NCBI RefSeq assembly: GCF_014230145.1 | Contig: NZ_JACHVC010000012.1 | Location: 501,001-565,000 of the forward strand | DNA: 64,000 nt | Direction of reading: 5' to 3' | Origin: Pelagicoccus albus | GTDB lineage: Bacteria > Verrucomicrobiota > Verrucomicrobiia > Opitutales > Opitutaceae | Shown: in pieces, positions 46,274 through 54,348 of the stretch | Layout of the letters: the number at the start of each line of letters is the position of its first letter | Position numbering within the stretch: position 1 is the first letter of the stretch | Program-made: the position numbers and the translations under genes | The notes under the pieces: generated by a model | What the model was told of the DNA's origin: nothing | What the model saw: the letters and a program-made list of their open reading frames with translations, nothing else | The model's database searches: none

Positions 46274-46867
46274 ATGAAACTCGGATTTCTCGCTTCCCAC
46301 GGAGGTTCCAACATGCAAGCCATTCTGGACCGCTGCGCCGACGGCTCCATCGCCGCGACTCCCGCTCTGTTGGTCTGCAACAATCCGAAAGCGCACGCCA
46401 TCGAACGTGCCGCGCTCGCCGGCATGCCGGCCAAAGTCCTCAATGGCAAAACCCACCCCGACCTCGCGGACCTCGACGCCGCCATCCTCCAGTCCATGCG
46501 GGAGGCCGGAGTCGACCTTTTGATTCTAGCCGGCTACATGAAGAAGATCGGCCCGCAGGTTTTGACCGCCTTCCAAGGCAAGATCCTAAATATACACCCT
46601 TCCCTGCTGCCAAAATTCGGAGGACACGGCATGTACGGCATGCGGGTGCACGAAGCGGTGCTTGAGGCGGGCGAAAGCGAATCCGGAGCAACGGTGCATC
46701 TGGTCACGGAGAAATTCGACGAGGGCCCGATTCTTCAGCAAGCCCAAGTACCGGTACTGGAAAACGATACTGCAGAGAGCCTTCAGGCTCGGGTGCTTGA
46801 ACAGGAGCACCGCCTTTATCCAGACACCATTGCCAAGATAGCTTCCGGCCAGATCTCGCTCTCTTGA
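46274..46867 (+). CDS. purN: Phosphoribosylglycinamide formyltransferase
   Basis: A 197-residue enzyme of purine synthesis that transfers a formyl group from 10-formyl-tetrahydrofolate to GAR. Evidence: LGFLASHGGSNMQAIL with the phosphate loop SHGGSNMQ, LILAGYMKKIG, NIHPSLLPKFGGHGMYG with catalytic Asn and His, and ESGATVHLVTEKFDEGPIL with the last Asp. The ATG at 46274 is preferred over an in-frame TTG at 46265. It converges on a LacI-type regulator, with 13 bases between stops. Confidence 0.95.
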   Translation: MKLGFLASHGGSNMQAILDRCADGSIAATPALLVCNNPKAHAIERAALAGMPAKVLNGKTHPDLADLDAAILQSMREAGVDLLILAGYMKKIGPQVLTAFQGKILNIHPSLLPKFGGHGMYGMRVHEAVLEAGESESGATVHLVTEKFDEGPILQQAQVPVLENDTAESLQARVLEQEHRLYPDTIAKIASGQISLS

Positions 46868-46880
46868 GCAAGGCCTGCCG

Positions 46881-47957
46881 CTACTTCGTAGGGAGCGATT
46901 CCCCGTCCGTCCAATCCGCCTCCACGAAACTGGTCCGGCCATAGGTCGGCAAACCGAGGTCGTTACGCATTAGCCGGGAGGCCAACATGTTGATAGCGGT
47001 GGCCCCGACGAAACGATGATTCTGCACGATCCCCGCATCCTTGCCGTTCTTCTCGTAAAGGAATAAGTCGATTAATCCAAAATCACGGGGAGCTTCCAAA
47101 CCCAGTTCTTTCATCGCATCGGCTATGAAAACCCGATTGCCAATGATGACCTCCGGTTTCCACTTCTCATACCACTCCTTAAAGCGAGCCGTATCGATCT
47201 TGACCTCCACCTCCGTCTCATTCTCCCAAACCTCCCGAGGCTCCGCAGCTGGAAAATAGCAGACTGGAAGACGATCCTTCTCCTCCACTAGATACTGCTC
47301 TACTAGAAAGCCTGCCGTCCACATGCGGTCCACGCTCATGTCCCAGCCGCGATGCATCACCAAACCGATCCGCTTGGCCCCCGATTCCAGAGCCTTTTGG
47401 AAGGCGAGACGCACCGAGCCGCACTGGTCGTTGCTTACGTTGGGCAACTGCGGCTTGTGCGGGAAAAAGTCGATTTTGATACAGCTAAAGCCCTTCCAGT
47501 CCAGTTCCAGTGGAGCCTCGTGCTCCCGGCTGTGAGAAGCGATGATTATTCCACGAATGCCACGCGTGAAGAGAATCTTACTGAAGCGGCTGTGGGTCAT
47601 ACCTGGCTCGCTCAACCAAAAATGCTCCAGCTGGTAACCTATCGCATCGGCAGCCTCGGTTGCCCCTTCATAAAACTGGGCATGCGAGCGGTCATCTTTC
47701 CAGCCCCAACGGCTAGTCCAATTTGTCACGTAAGCGAGCGTCTCCTTGCTTCGGGTCTCTTTCGCCCTGCGTCGGTAAGAAGCAAGCGCCCCTAAGGCCG
47801 GATCTGGCACGTAGCCCATCTCTTTGGCTAGTTTCTGAATCCGCTTCTTGGTCGCTTCGGGCAGCTTCGGACTGTTCCGCATGGCTAGAGATACAGTTGT
47901 CACATGCGAGCCGTCGCGCTTCGCAATGTCCGAGAGGGTTACCCGTTTTCCTGCCAT
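46881..47957 (-). CDS. LacI-family transcriptional regulator
   Basis: A 358-residue regulator with an N-terminal helix-turn-helix typical of LacI (VTLSDIAKRDGSHVTTVSLAMRN, split) and a hinge YVPDPALGAL, followed by a periplasmic-binding-protein-like sugar domain. It is divergent from a GH3 glycosidase gene, so it probably controls the glycosidase and polyol dehydrogenase genes in response to their sugar. The ATG at 47957 fits the helix-turn-helix start. The 153 bases to the GH3 start hold two AATTGG repeats but no clear LacI operator. Confidence 0.9.
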   Translation of the reverse strand: MAGKRVTLSDIAKRDGSHVTTVSLAMRNSPKLPEATKKRIQKLAKEMGYVPDPALGALASYRRRAKETRSKETLAYVTNWTSRWGWKDDRSHAQFYEGATEAADAIGYQLEHFWLSEPGMTHSRFSKILFTRGIRGIIIASHSREHEAPLELDWKGFSCIKIDFFPHKPQLPNVSNDQCGSVRLAFQKALESGAKRIGLVMHRGWDMSVDRMWTAGFLVEQYLVEEKDRLPVCYFPAAEPREVWENETEVEVKIDTARFKEWYEKWKPEVIIGNRVFIADAMKELGLEAPRDFGLIDLFLYEKNGKDAGIVQNHRFVGATAINMLASRLMRNDLGLPTYGRTSFVEADWTDGESLPTK

Positions 47958-48110
47958 AGAAAACCCGTAGTACAATCACCCCAATTTTGCCAATTCTAAA
48001 AGTAGAACCTTTCTCAATTTGCGGGTCGGTATTTTTTGAATGAAGTTCCGAGGGTCGTCCGATGCCTCTGGCGACAGTGCTTACCCCGCTCAAATCCAGC
48101 TGTGCCCCCA

Positions 48111-50270
48111 ATGGAAAATCTCAACCAAAGCGAAAGCTCACTCGCCCCCGACCTCGCAGAAAAAATCAGCGATCCGAACCTCCCAGTGGAGGAGCGTCTC
48201 GAGATCTTGATGCAATCCCTCACCTTGAAGGAAAAGGTGCGGCAAATGATGCACGAGACTCCTGCCGTGGAACGCCTAGGAATCCCCGCCTACGACTGGT
48301 GGAATGAAGCCTGCCACGGAGTTGGTCGGGCCGGATCCGCAACCGTTTTTCCCCAAGTCATCGGCATGGCCGCATCGTGGGACCGGGAACTGATGCGGGA
48401 AGTGGCAGAGGTAACCGCCACTGAAGCCATCGCCAAACATCAGGATGCCAAGCGTCGCGGCTGGCGAGGACAATACCGCGGACTTACTTTTTGGACACCC
48501 AACGTTAATATCTTCCGCGATCCTCGTTGGGGCCGTGGCCAAGAGACCTTTGGCGAAGATCCCCTCCTCACCAGCGAATTGGCAACCGAGATTGTGAAGG
48601 GGCTGCAGGGCGACGATCCAGAGCGGCTCAAGACCGCAGCCTGTGCCAAGCACTATGCTGTACACAGCGGACCGGAAAGCCTTCGCCACGAATTTGACGC
48701 CGTTCCCACCGCCAAAGATCTTTGGGAAACCTACCTCCCCGCCTTCAAGTCTCTGGTCGACACCGGCGTCGAAGCAGTCATGGGCGCCTACAATCGGACC
48801 TACGGCCAAGCCTGTTGTGCCAGCACCCTGCTCATCGACGAAATTCTTCGCGACCAATGGGGATTTCAAGGCCACTTCGTGAGCGATTGCGGAGCCATCG
48901 ACGACTTCCACCTTTATCACGGCGTGACTGAGACTCGAGCCGAGTCCGCAGCCCTCGCCATTCGAAATGGTTGCGACCTAAATTGCGGCTGCACCTACAC
49001 CCATGTAGTCGAGGCAATCGAAAGCGGACTGCTAACCGAAGAGGAAGTCGACCGCTCCGTTCGACGCCTGCTCCGTACCAAACTCAAGCTCGGACTGCTC
49101 GACCGGGACGATTCCGCCAAAGGCAGCGTTGACCTTTCCGTAGTTGAATCTCCAGCACATCGAGCCCTCGCCAAAAAGGCAGCTCTCGAATCGATCGTTC
49201 TGCTGAAAAACCAGGACAAGGCCTTGCCTTTGGATAACAACCCAGAGCGCGTCCTCGTAGTCGGTCCCTGCGCTGCTAACGTGGGAGCCTTGATCGGAAA
49301 TTATCACGGCATCAGCGCCAACCTCGTTACCATCCTGCAAGGTGTCTTGGAAACACTTCCGGAAAACACGGCGGTCAAATATCGTCCGGGTTGCCCAATC
49401 CTCAGCGAGCAAGCTCCCGGGGTTAACTACACTTTCGACGCGGCTGAAAAGTCCGACTACGTCGTAGCAGTAATGGGGCTCGACCAAACCCTTGAAGGCG
49501 AAGAAGGAGATACAGTCGCCTCTACTTCCGGCGGCGACCGCGATCGCGTGGAGCTACCGCAGCCGCAAATCGACTTCATAAAACAACTACGCCCCTACTG
49601 CAAAAAACTGGTCGTGGTGCTGACTGGCGGCGGAGCAATGGCGATTCCTGAAATCCACAAGGTCGCAGACGCGGTCATGCTTTGCTGGTATCCAGGTTGC
49701 GAAGGTGGGCGAGCCGTGGCGGATGTATTGTTCGGCAAGGCTTCTCCGAGCGGAAAACTTCCTATCAGCGTTCCTTTTGCAACAAGTGATCTGCCGCCCT
49801 TCGAAGACTATTCCATGCAGGGCCGCACCTACAAATTCCTTGAGAAGGAGCCGCTCTACCCATTCGGCTTCGGATTGAGCTACGGTGAGTTGAGCTACGA
49901 AGGAATACCTCTCGATAGCGACGAGTTCGGGGAATCGGATACGGTCATCGTAGAGACCATAGTGCGGAATCCTTCCGATATCGACGTGGACGAAGTAGTC
50001 CAGTGCTACAGTGAACCTCCTCAGGATTGGCCGCTCGCACCGAAGGCTCAACTTCTGGACTTCCAACGAGTCACCATCCCTTCCAAATCCGAAAAGAGGA
50101 TACGCTTCGAGATCCCCGTGAGCTCCCTAGCCTTATTTTCCGAGTCCGGTGAAAAATCGTATCAGCCGGGCAGTTACGCGATTGTAGTCGCTTCTTCCTC
50201 ACCTTCCGCACGTTCGGAATTTTTAGGAGCCTGCAAACCGGTAAGAAACTTCATAACTCTAAAAGCTTAA
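48111..50270 (+). CDS. Glycoside hydrolase family 3 (beta-xylosidase/beta-glucosidase type)
   Basis: A 719-residue GH3 enzyme. The N-terminal barrel has YDWWNEACHGVGRAG, typical of the xylosidase-like branch, KHYAVHSGPESLRHEFDA and the nucleophile Asp259 in HFVSDCGAID. The second sandwich domain and a fibronectin-like domain follow (YPFGFGLSYGELSYEG; LLDFQRVTIPSKS). No signal peptide is seen, so it probably acts on imported oligosaccharides in the cytoplasm. I chose the ATG at 48111, since residues upstream look random. The polyol dehydrogenase gene follows after six bases. Confidence 0.9.
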   Translation: MENLNQSESSLAPDLAEKISDPNLPVEERLEILMQSLTLKEKVRQMMHETPAVERLGIPAYDWWNEACHGVGRAGSATVFPQVIGMAASWDRELMREVAEVTATEAIAKHQDAKRRGWRGQYRGLTFWTPNVNIFRDPRWGRGQETFGEDPLLTSELATEIVKGLQGDDPERLKTAACAKHYAVHSGPESLRHEFDAVPTAKDLWETYLPAFKSLVDTGVEAVMGAYNRTYGQACCASTLLIDEILRDQWGFQGHFVSDCGAIDDFHLYHGVTETRAESAALAIRNGCDLNCGCTYTHVVEAIESGLLTEEEVDRSVRRLLRTKLKLGLLDRDDSAKGSVDLSVVESPAHRALAKKAALESIVLLKNQDKALPLDNNPERVLVVGPCAANVGALIGNYHGISANLVTILQGVLETLPENTAVKYRPGCPILSEQAPGVNYTFDAAEKSDYVVAVMGLDQTLEGEEGDTVASTSGGDRDRVELPQPQIDFIKQLRPYCKKLVVVLTGGGAMAIPEIHKVADAVMLCWYPGCEGGRAVADVLFGKASPSGKLPISVPFATSDLPPFEDYSMQGRTYKFLEKEPLYPFGFGLSYGELSYEGIPLDSDEFGESDTVIVETIVRNPSDIDVDEVVQCYSEPPQDWPLAPKAQLLDFQRVTIPSKSEKRIRFEIPVSSLALFSESGEKSYQPGSYAIVVASSSPSARSEFLGACKPVRNFITLKA

Positions 50271-50276
50271 AACTCC

Positions 50277-51308
50277 ATGAATGCCCTCGTCCTAGAAAAA
50301 GCGGGAAGCCTAACCCTCCGCGACATAGAAATCAGTGAAGAGCTGGGACCTAAAGACGTGCGAATCGACGTCCGCACCGTTGGTATTTGCGGCAGCGACG
50401 TGCACTACTACAAACATGGAGCCATCGGACCCTTTATCGTGAAGGAGCCTATGGTCTTGGGCCACGAGGCGGCGGGAGTAATCACGGAAGTCGGTAGCGA
50501 GGTCAGTGACTTGAAGGCTGGCGACCGCGTCTGCATGGAGCCAGGCATTCCCGATCCTGAGAGCAAAGCGAGCAAGCTCGGTATCTACAATTTGGATCCC
50601 GCAGTACGTTTCTGGGCGACGCCTCCTATCCATGGCTGCTTGCGACCATCCGTAGTACACCCAGCAGAGTTCACCTTCAAACTGCCGGACTCGGTTTCCT
50701 TTGGCGAGGGAGCCATCGTAGAACCGCTAGCAGTGGGTATCCATGCTGCCAATAAGGCGAAAATTAAACCAGGCTCCACAGCCCTAGTTATCGGAGCGGG
50801 ACCTATAGGCATGGTCACTGCCCTGTCCGCTTTGGCCAAAGGATGCAGCCACGTATTCATTTCCGATATACAAGAGGTCAAGCTAGCGAAAGCAGCTGAG
50901 CTGGGCAATATTACACCCATCAACGTCAAAAACGAAAACTTGGTCGAGGTCATCAAAAAGGCGACCGACGATTGGGGCGTAGACATCGTCTTCGATGCAG
51001 CCGGAGTGCCAAACGCAGTCTCCGACGGCTTGGAAACAGTTTGCCCAGGTGGTTGCCTCGTGCTGATCGGCATGCCGGGAGCTCCCGTCTCATTCGACGT
51101 TGTGGCCGCCCAAATCAAGGAGGTCCGCATCGAGTCAGTTTTCCGCTACGCCCACGTTTACCCAGAAGCTCTCGAGCTCATGGGAAGCGGCAAGCTAGAC
51201 GTTCGTCCTCTTATCACGGATACATACCAATTTAAGCAGAGTGTAGAAGCCTTCGACTACGCCTGCGATCCATCTCCAGAAAGCGTAAAGATTCAGATCG
51301 AGCTGTAG
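50277..51308 (+). CDS. Zinc-dependent polyol dehydrogenase (xylitol/sorbitol dehydrogenase-like)
   Basis: A 343-residue medium-chain dehydrogenase. The catalytic zinc site is Cys38 ([13 protein letters not shown]), His63 and Glu64 (GHEAAG); the NAD-binding loop is GAGPIGMV. The structural zinc loop lacks its cysteines ([17 protein letters not shown]), as in several sorbitol dehydrogenases. It oxidises a polyol to a ketose, for instance xylitol to xylulose, or the reverse. It is six bases after the GH3 gene, and both are divergent from a LacI regulator, so a pentose-using role is the best guess. Confidence 0.87.
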   Translation: MNALVLEKAGSLTLRDIEISEELGPKDVRIDVRTVGICGSDVHYYKHGAIGPFIVKEPMVLGHEAAGVITEVGSEVSDLKAGDRVCMEPGIPDPESKASKLGIYNLDPAVRFWATPPIHGCLRPSVVHPAEFTFKLPDSVSFGEGAIVEPLAVGIHAANKAKIKPGSTALVIGAGPIGMVTALSALAKGCSHVFISDIQEVKLAKAAELGNITPINVKNENLVEVIKKATDDWGVDIVFDAAGVPNAVSDGLETVCPGGCLVLIGMPGAPVSFDVVAAQIKEVRIESVFRYAHVYPEALELMGSGKLDVRPLITDTYQFKQSVEAFDYACDPSPESVKIQIEL

Positions 51309-51416
51309 GGGCAGCTTCCTGACTAGTCCTCCTCAGGAGAGTGTGGAGGAACTTGCGCTTTGTTCCTGGTAACGCCCTTGTCCGTTGCGATTAGGTAGCC
51401 GCGGCGGATAAGGGCC

Positions 51417-51446
51417 AACCAGTGGAGCGTTTCGCTCCATTTGGTT
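51417..51446 (+). terminator. Hairpin after the dehydrogenase gene
   Basis: TGGAGCG and CGCTCCA pair around TTT, extended by AACCA and TTGGTT past a bulge. No T run follows closely, so it is either an imperfect terminator or a structure in the leader of the next gene. Confidence 0.4.
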
Positions 51447-51497
51447 TAGGTTCTAAATTCTCAATCAAGTGCAGCCTAACCGCGTTTGATCGAGGTA

Positions 51498-51944
51498 ATG
51501 AATGACCTGAAAACCCTGGCAAAAGACCTTCGTACTGAATTTCCACGAAGTCCCCGTGAAACCCTCGCCGGCTACGTGGTCGCTAGCAGAGCATTAGACA
51601 AATGCCGAGCCGTGCTCGCTGAGACCAACGGCGAGTACCACTTTGGTTGTCCTTTGGACAATACGTTCTTTAATTTCTCCGGTATCAGCAGCGACTCTTT
51701 CAAAGAGTTTGTAGCGAGTGGAGCCGATGATGCCGCAGTCGCGGCCTGGATAACTGAAAAGTCGCAGATCAAAAACACTCGCGAAATCATTGCCTGGAAC
51801 AACGAGATGCGTTCCAAACGGCCCGTCGACATGCCTATCGAATTGCAGGAATTCCTCGAAGGCTACATTCCGCAGTTTATCCCAGAGGGAAAAATCGTCC
51901 GCGTCTGGTTCGACGTCTACGACATGGAAGAGGGACGCCTCTAG
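51498..51944 (+). CDS. DUF5069 protein
   Basis: A 148-residue soluble protein with the DUF5069 signature: LTKDL-like LAKDLRTEFPRSPRETLAGYVVASRALDKCRA (in parts), GEYHFGCPLDNTFFNFSGI, and the later CAW-type ITEKSQIKNTREI. Its function is unknown; it is common in Verrucomicrobiota. The ATG at 51498 has GAGG shortly upstream and is preferred to a TTG at 51486. Confidence 0.88.
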   Translation: MNDLKTLAKDLRTEFPRSPRETLAGYVVASRALDKCRAVLAETNGEYHFGCPLDNTFFNFSGISSDSFKEFVASGADDAAVAAWITEKSQIKNTREIIAWNNEMRSKRPVDMPIELQEFLEGYIPQFIPEGKIVRVWFDVYDMEEGRL

Positions 51945-51987
51945 GCCCGCAATTCAACCGGGCTTTAGTTCGGTCGATATCTGGAGG

Positions 51988-52152
51988 ATGCAAAAGCTAT
52001 GCATCTTCGTTTTTATGACTCTTTTCAGCTACCTTGGTTGGTACCTCGGGAGTCTAATCGGTGGCTTTATGACTGCCTTTTTCGTGAGCGGAGCCTGCTC
52101 AATGGTCGGCGTATGGGCAGGATGGAAAATCCACCTTCGCTACCTCGACTAA
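51988..52152 (+). CDS. Small two-helix membrane protein (54 aa)
   Basis: A 54-residue protein, almost all hydrophobic, with two probable helices (YLGWYLGSLIGGFMTAFFVS and SMVGVWAGWKIHLRY as neighbours). A GGAGG tract is directly in front of the ATG. I recognise the general WxLGxxIGxxTAF pattern from other short bacterial membrane proteins, but no function is known. The gene is 43 bases after DUF5069 and just before a strong terminator. Confidence 0.65.
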   Translation: MQKLCIFVFMTLFSYLGWYLGSLIGGFMTAFFVSGACSMVGVWAGWKIHLRYLD

Positions 52153-52180
52153 CTCTCTGCAACAATCTTGCCGTCACAGA

Positions 52181-52210
52181 AAAGGCCCGCCAATCCGGCG
52201 GGCCTTTCTT
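52181..52210. terminator. Bidirectional terminator
   Basis: AAAGGCCCGCC and GGCGGGCCTTT are perfect complements around a five-base loop, with T and A tracts on either side. It separates the small membrane protein gene from the converging hflC gene. Confidence 0.88.
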
Positions 52211-52228
52211 GCGAAATGGAACGAAGAC

Positions 52229-53203
52229 TTACGGTGCGGGTGTCATTTTCCCGTCTATCGTCTTCAGGTATTTGAAGAGCTCGCTGTCGGTGGTCATGAT
52301 CAACGTGGTTTCACCCTTCAGTACTGTCTCATAGGCCTCGAGCGATTTGATAAACTCGTAAAACTCGATCGCTTCAGGCGATTGGTTGTATGCATCCGCA
52401 TAGATCTGAGTCGCCTTCGCATCCGCCTTACCCCGAATTTCGAGGACGGAACGGTAGGCTTCCGATTCTATTTCCTGCAAGTCCCGACCACGCTTACCGG
52501 TGATCTTGGCAGCTTCACCTTCACCCTCGGAACGGAAACGCTCCGCGATCTGCTGACGCTCAGAGATCATTCGCTGAAAGATACTTTGCTGCACGCTCTC
52601 GTGGTAGTTGATACGCTTGAAGCGTACGTCCAAAAGTTCGATACCGAAGCCTTCCAACTCTCCCGCTGCCGATTCGAAGATCTCCTCCTCGACCGCTACA
52701 CGGCCAAGTTCGATCTGTTGCAAGTTTCCGATACTGCCCGAACCGCTTGCGATACTGGCTTCTGGATCCGGCTCGCGATCCTTAGTGGAGCGAACAACTT
52801 CGACCAAATCGTGGTTGGCGATAGCGCTCAAGGTCGAAGAACGAAGAATGTCGTCCAAACGGGATTGAGCGCTGCGTTCGTCTCGAAGGCGGAGGAAATA
52901 CTGTTTCGGATCCGCAATTCGCCAGCGAGCGAAGGTATCCACCTCGATAAAGGTCTTATCCTTGGTCGGCATTTCGCGAGCATCGCCATCCCAATCAAGT
53001 ATCCGCTTCTCGATTACGTTGGGCGTCTGCACAAACGGAACCTTAAAATGCAGTCCCGATTCCGTGACTGGTTCGCCAATCACCTTTCCAAATTGAGTAA
53101 TGATCACCTGTTCCGTTTCGCTAACGGTATAGATCGAATTGTAGCCAACGACCACCAGGGCCAAAAACACTAGAATCGCAAAAAACTGAGCTATCTGTTT
53201 CAT
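52229..53203 (-). CDS. hflC: FtsH protease modulator HflC
   Basis: A 324-residue SPFH/Band 7 protein with one N-terminal membrane helix (about residues 5-22) and a periplasmic SPFH domain with YTVSETEQVIITQFGKVIG, then GKRGRDLQEIESEAYRSVLEIRGKADAKATQIYADAYNQSP (in pieces), the long coiled coil typical of HflC. With HflK it forms a membrane complex that regulates the FtsH protease. The gene lies 25 bases after hflK, same strand. Confidence 0.92.
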   Translation of the reverse strand: MKQIAQFFAILVFLALVVVGYNSIYTVSETEQVIITQFGKVIGEPVTESGLHFKVPFVQTPNVIEKRILDWDGDAREMPTKDKTFIEVDTFARWRIADPKQYFLRLRDERSAQSRLDDILRSSTLSAIANHDLVEVVRSTKDREPDPEASIASGSGSIGNLQQIELGRVAVEEEIFESAAGELEGFGIELLDVRFKRINYHESVQQSIFQRMISERQQIAERFRSEGEGEAAKITGKRGRDLQEIESEAYRSVLEIRGKADAKATQIYADAYNQSPEAIEFYEFIKSLEAYETVLKGETTLIMTTDSELFKYLKTIDGKMTPAP

Positions 53204-53228
53204 TTCTTTTCTGAGTTCCGGATTGCGA

Positions 53229-54206
53229 TTACTGGTTCAGCTGCAGAAGCGGCAGCACTCCGCTGGCGTCACTATCGAGCACTATCTTCTTATCGATACC
53301 AGACACCACGTCCTGCATCGTCTCCAAATATAGTCGACGCTTGGTCACTTCCGGAGCTTTCACGTATTCAAGAAGCAATGCTTCGAAACGGGCGACATCC
53401 CCTTCCGCTTCATTGACTCGGGCCAACGCATAACCTTCCGCCTCTTGGATCGACTGATTCGCCTGTCCACGAGCGCGTGGGATGACCTTATTGTATTCAC
53501 CATTCGCTACATTAATTAGATTCTCACGCTCTTGCTGAGCTTGATTCACCTCATTAAACGAAGGGCGGACTTTGTCCGGCGGGTTCACGTTCTGTAGCTG
53601 TACAAGGTCGATACTCAAACCGAGCTCGTACTTATCGACCAAAGTCTGCATCATACGCAAAGCGACGATGGCGATCTCTTGACGGCCCACCGTAATTACT
53701 TCGTCCACTGTCCGGTCGCCCACAACCGTTCTCATCACAGACTCGGAAATGTCGCGCAAGGTGTCCTTCGGATCGCGAACCTTGAACAGAAACTGTCTTG
53801 GATCTTGGATACGGTACTGAACAATCCACTCTACTGTCGCGGCATTCAGGTCACCCGTCACCATGCTTCGCTCCAGAGCCTGCTCGCGTCGATTGGGAGA
53901 GTACTGGCTGCGATCCGTAGCGCCTTGAGTCGCAAACCCGAACTCTTGCTTGAGCTGACGCCTTACCTGCACGATCGAAACTTGGTCGATGCCAAAAGGC
54001 ACTTTGAAACGTAGCCCGGGATCCACCGTTTCTAGGAATTTGCCAAATCGCAGCACGACGCCTTGGGATTCGGCCGGCACTGTGTAAACACTGGAAAATC
54101 CGGCCCATATGAGGAGAGCGAAAATCGCGATACCAAAGACGCCACCAAACTGGCCCTTCAACTGTCGCAGATTTTCGGGGATATTTATCTCTATTTTTTC
54201 CGCCAT
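53229..54206 (-). CDS. hflK: FtsH protease modulator HflK
   Basis: A 325-residue SPFH/Band 7 protein, partner of HflC. It has a membrane helix near residues 20-42, an SPFH domain with YTVPAESQGVVLRFGKFLETVDPGLRFKVPFGIDQV (in pieces) and a coiled coil with the Ala/Glu-rich QANQSIQEAEGYALARVNEAEGD. I begin at the ATG at 54206 (AEKIEINIPENL), since the upstream open frame to 54347 looks like read-through. The divergent DUF6797 gene starts 142 bases away. hflK precedes hflC, as in other bacteria. Confidence 0.92.
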   Translation of the reverse strand: MAEKIEINIPENLRQLKGQFGGVFGIAIFALLIWAGFSSVYTVPAESQGVVLRFGKFLETVDPGLRFKVPFGIDQVSIVQVRRQLKQEFGFATQGATDRSQYSPNRREQALERSMVTGDLNAATVEWIVQYRIQDPRQFLFKVRDPKDTLRDISESVMRTVVGDRTVDEVITVGRQEIAIVALRMMQTLVDKYELGLSIDLVQLQNVNPPDKVRPSFNEVNQAQQERENLINVANGEYNKVIPRARGQANQSIQEAEGYALARVNEAEGDVARFEALLLEYVKAPEVTKRRLYLETMQDVVSGIDKKIVLDSDASGVLPLLQLNQ

Positions 54207-54348
54207 AAGGGCTGATACTTGAGGGCTAAGCATCGGGCGCAACGCATTTCGGAAAGGCGAAAATTTCCTAATTGCTCCGATTAGCGCCTTGCCGCACTTT
54301 GACCGGCTTTCCGCGGCCGAATAGACGACTCCTTCGTTTCCAAGCAAT

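Noticed and set aside
48276-48920. A 214-codon frame antisense to the GH3 gene
   Set aside because: The plus strand encodes a clear GH3 catalytic domain with Asp259; the other frame is its shadow.
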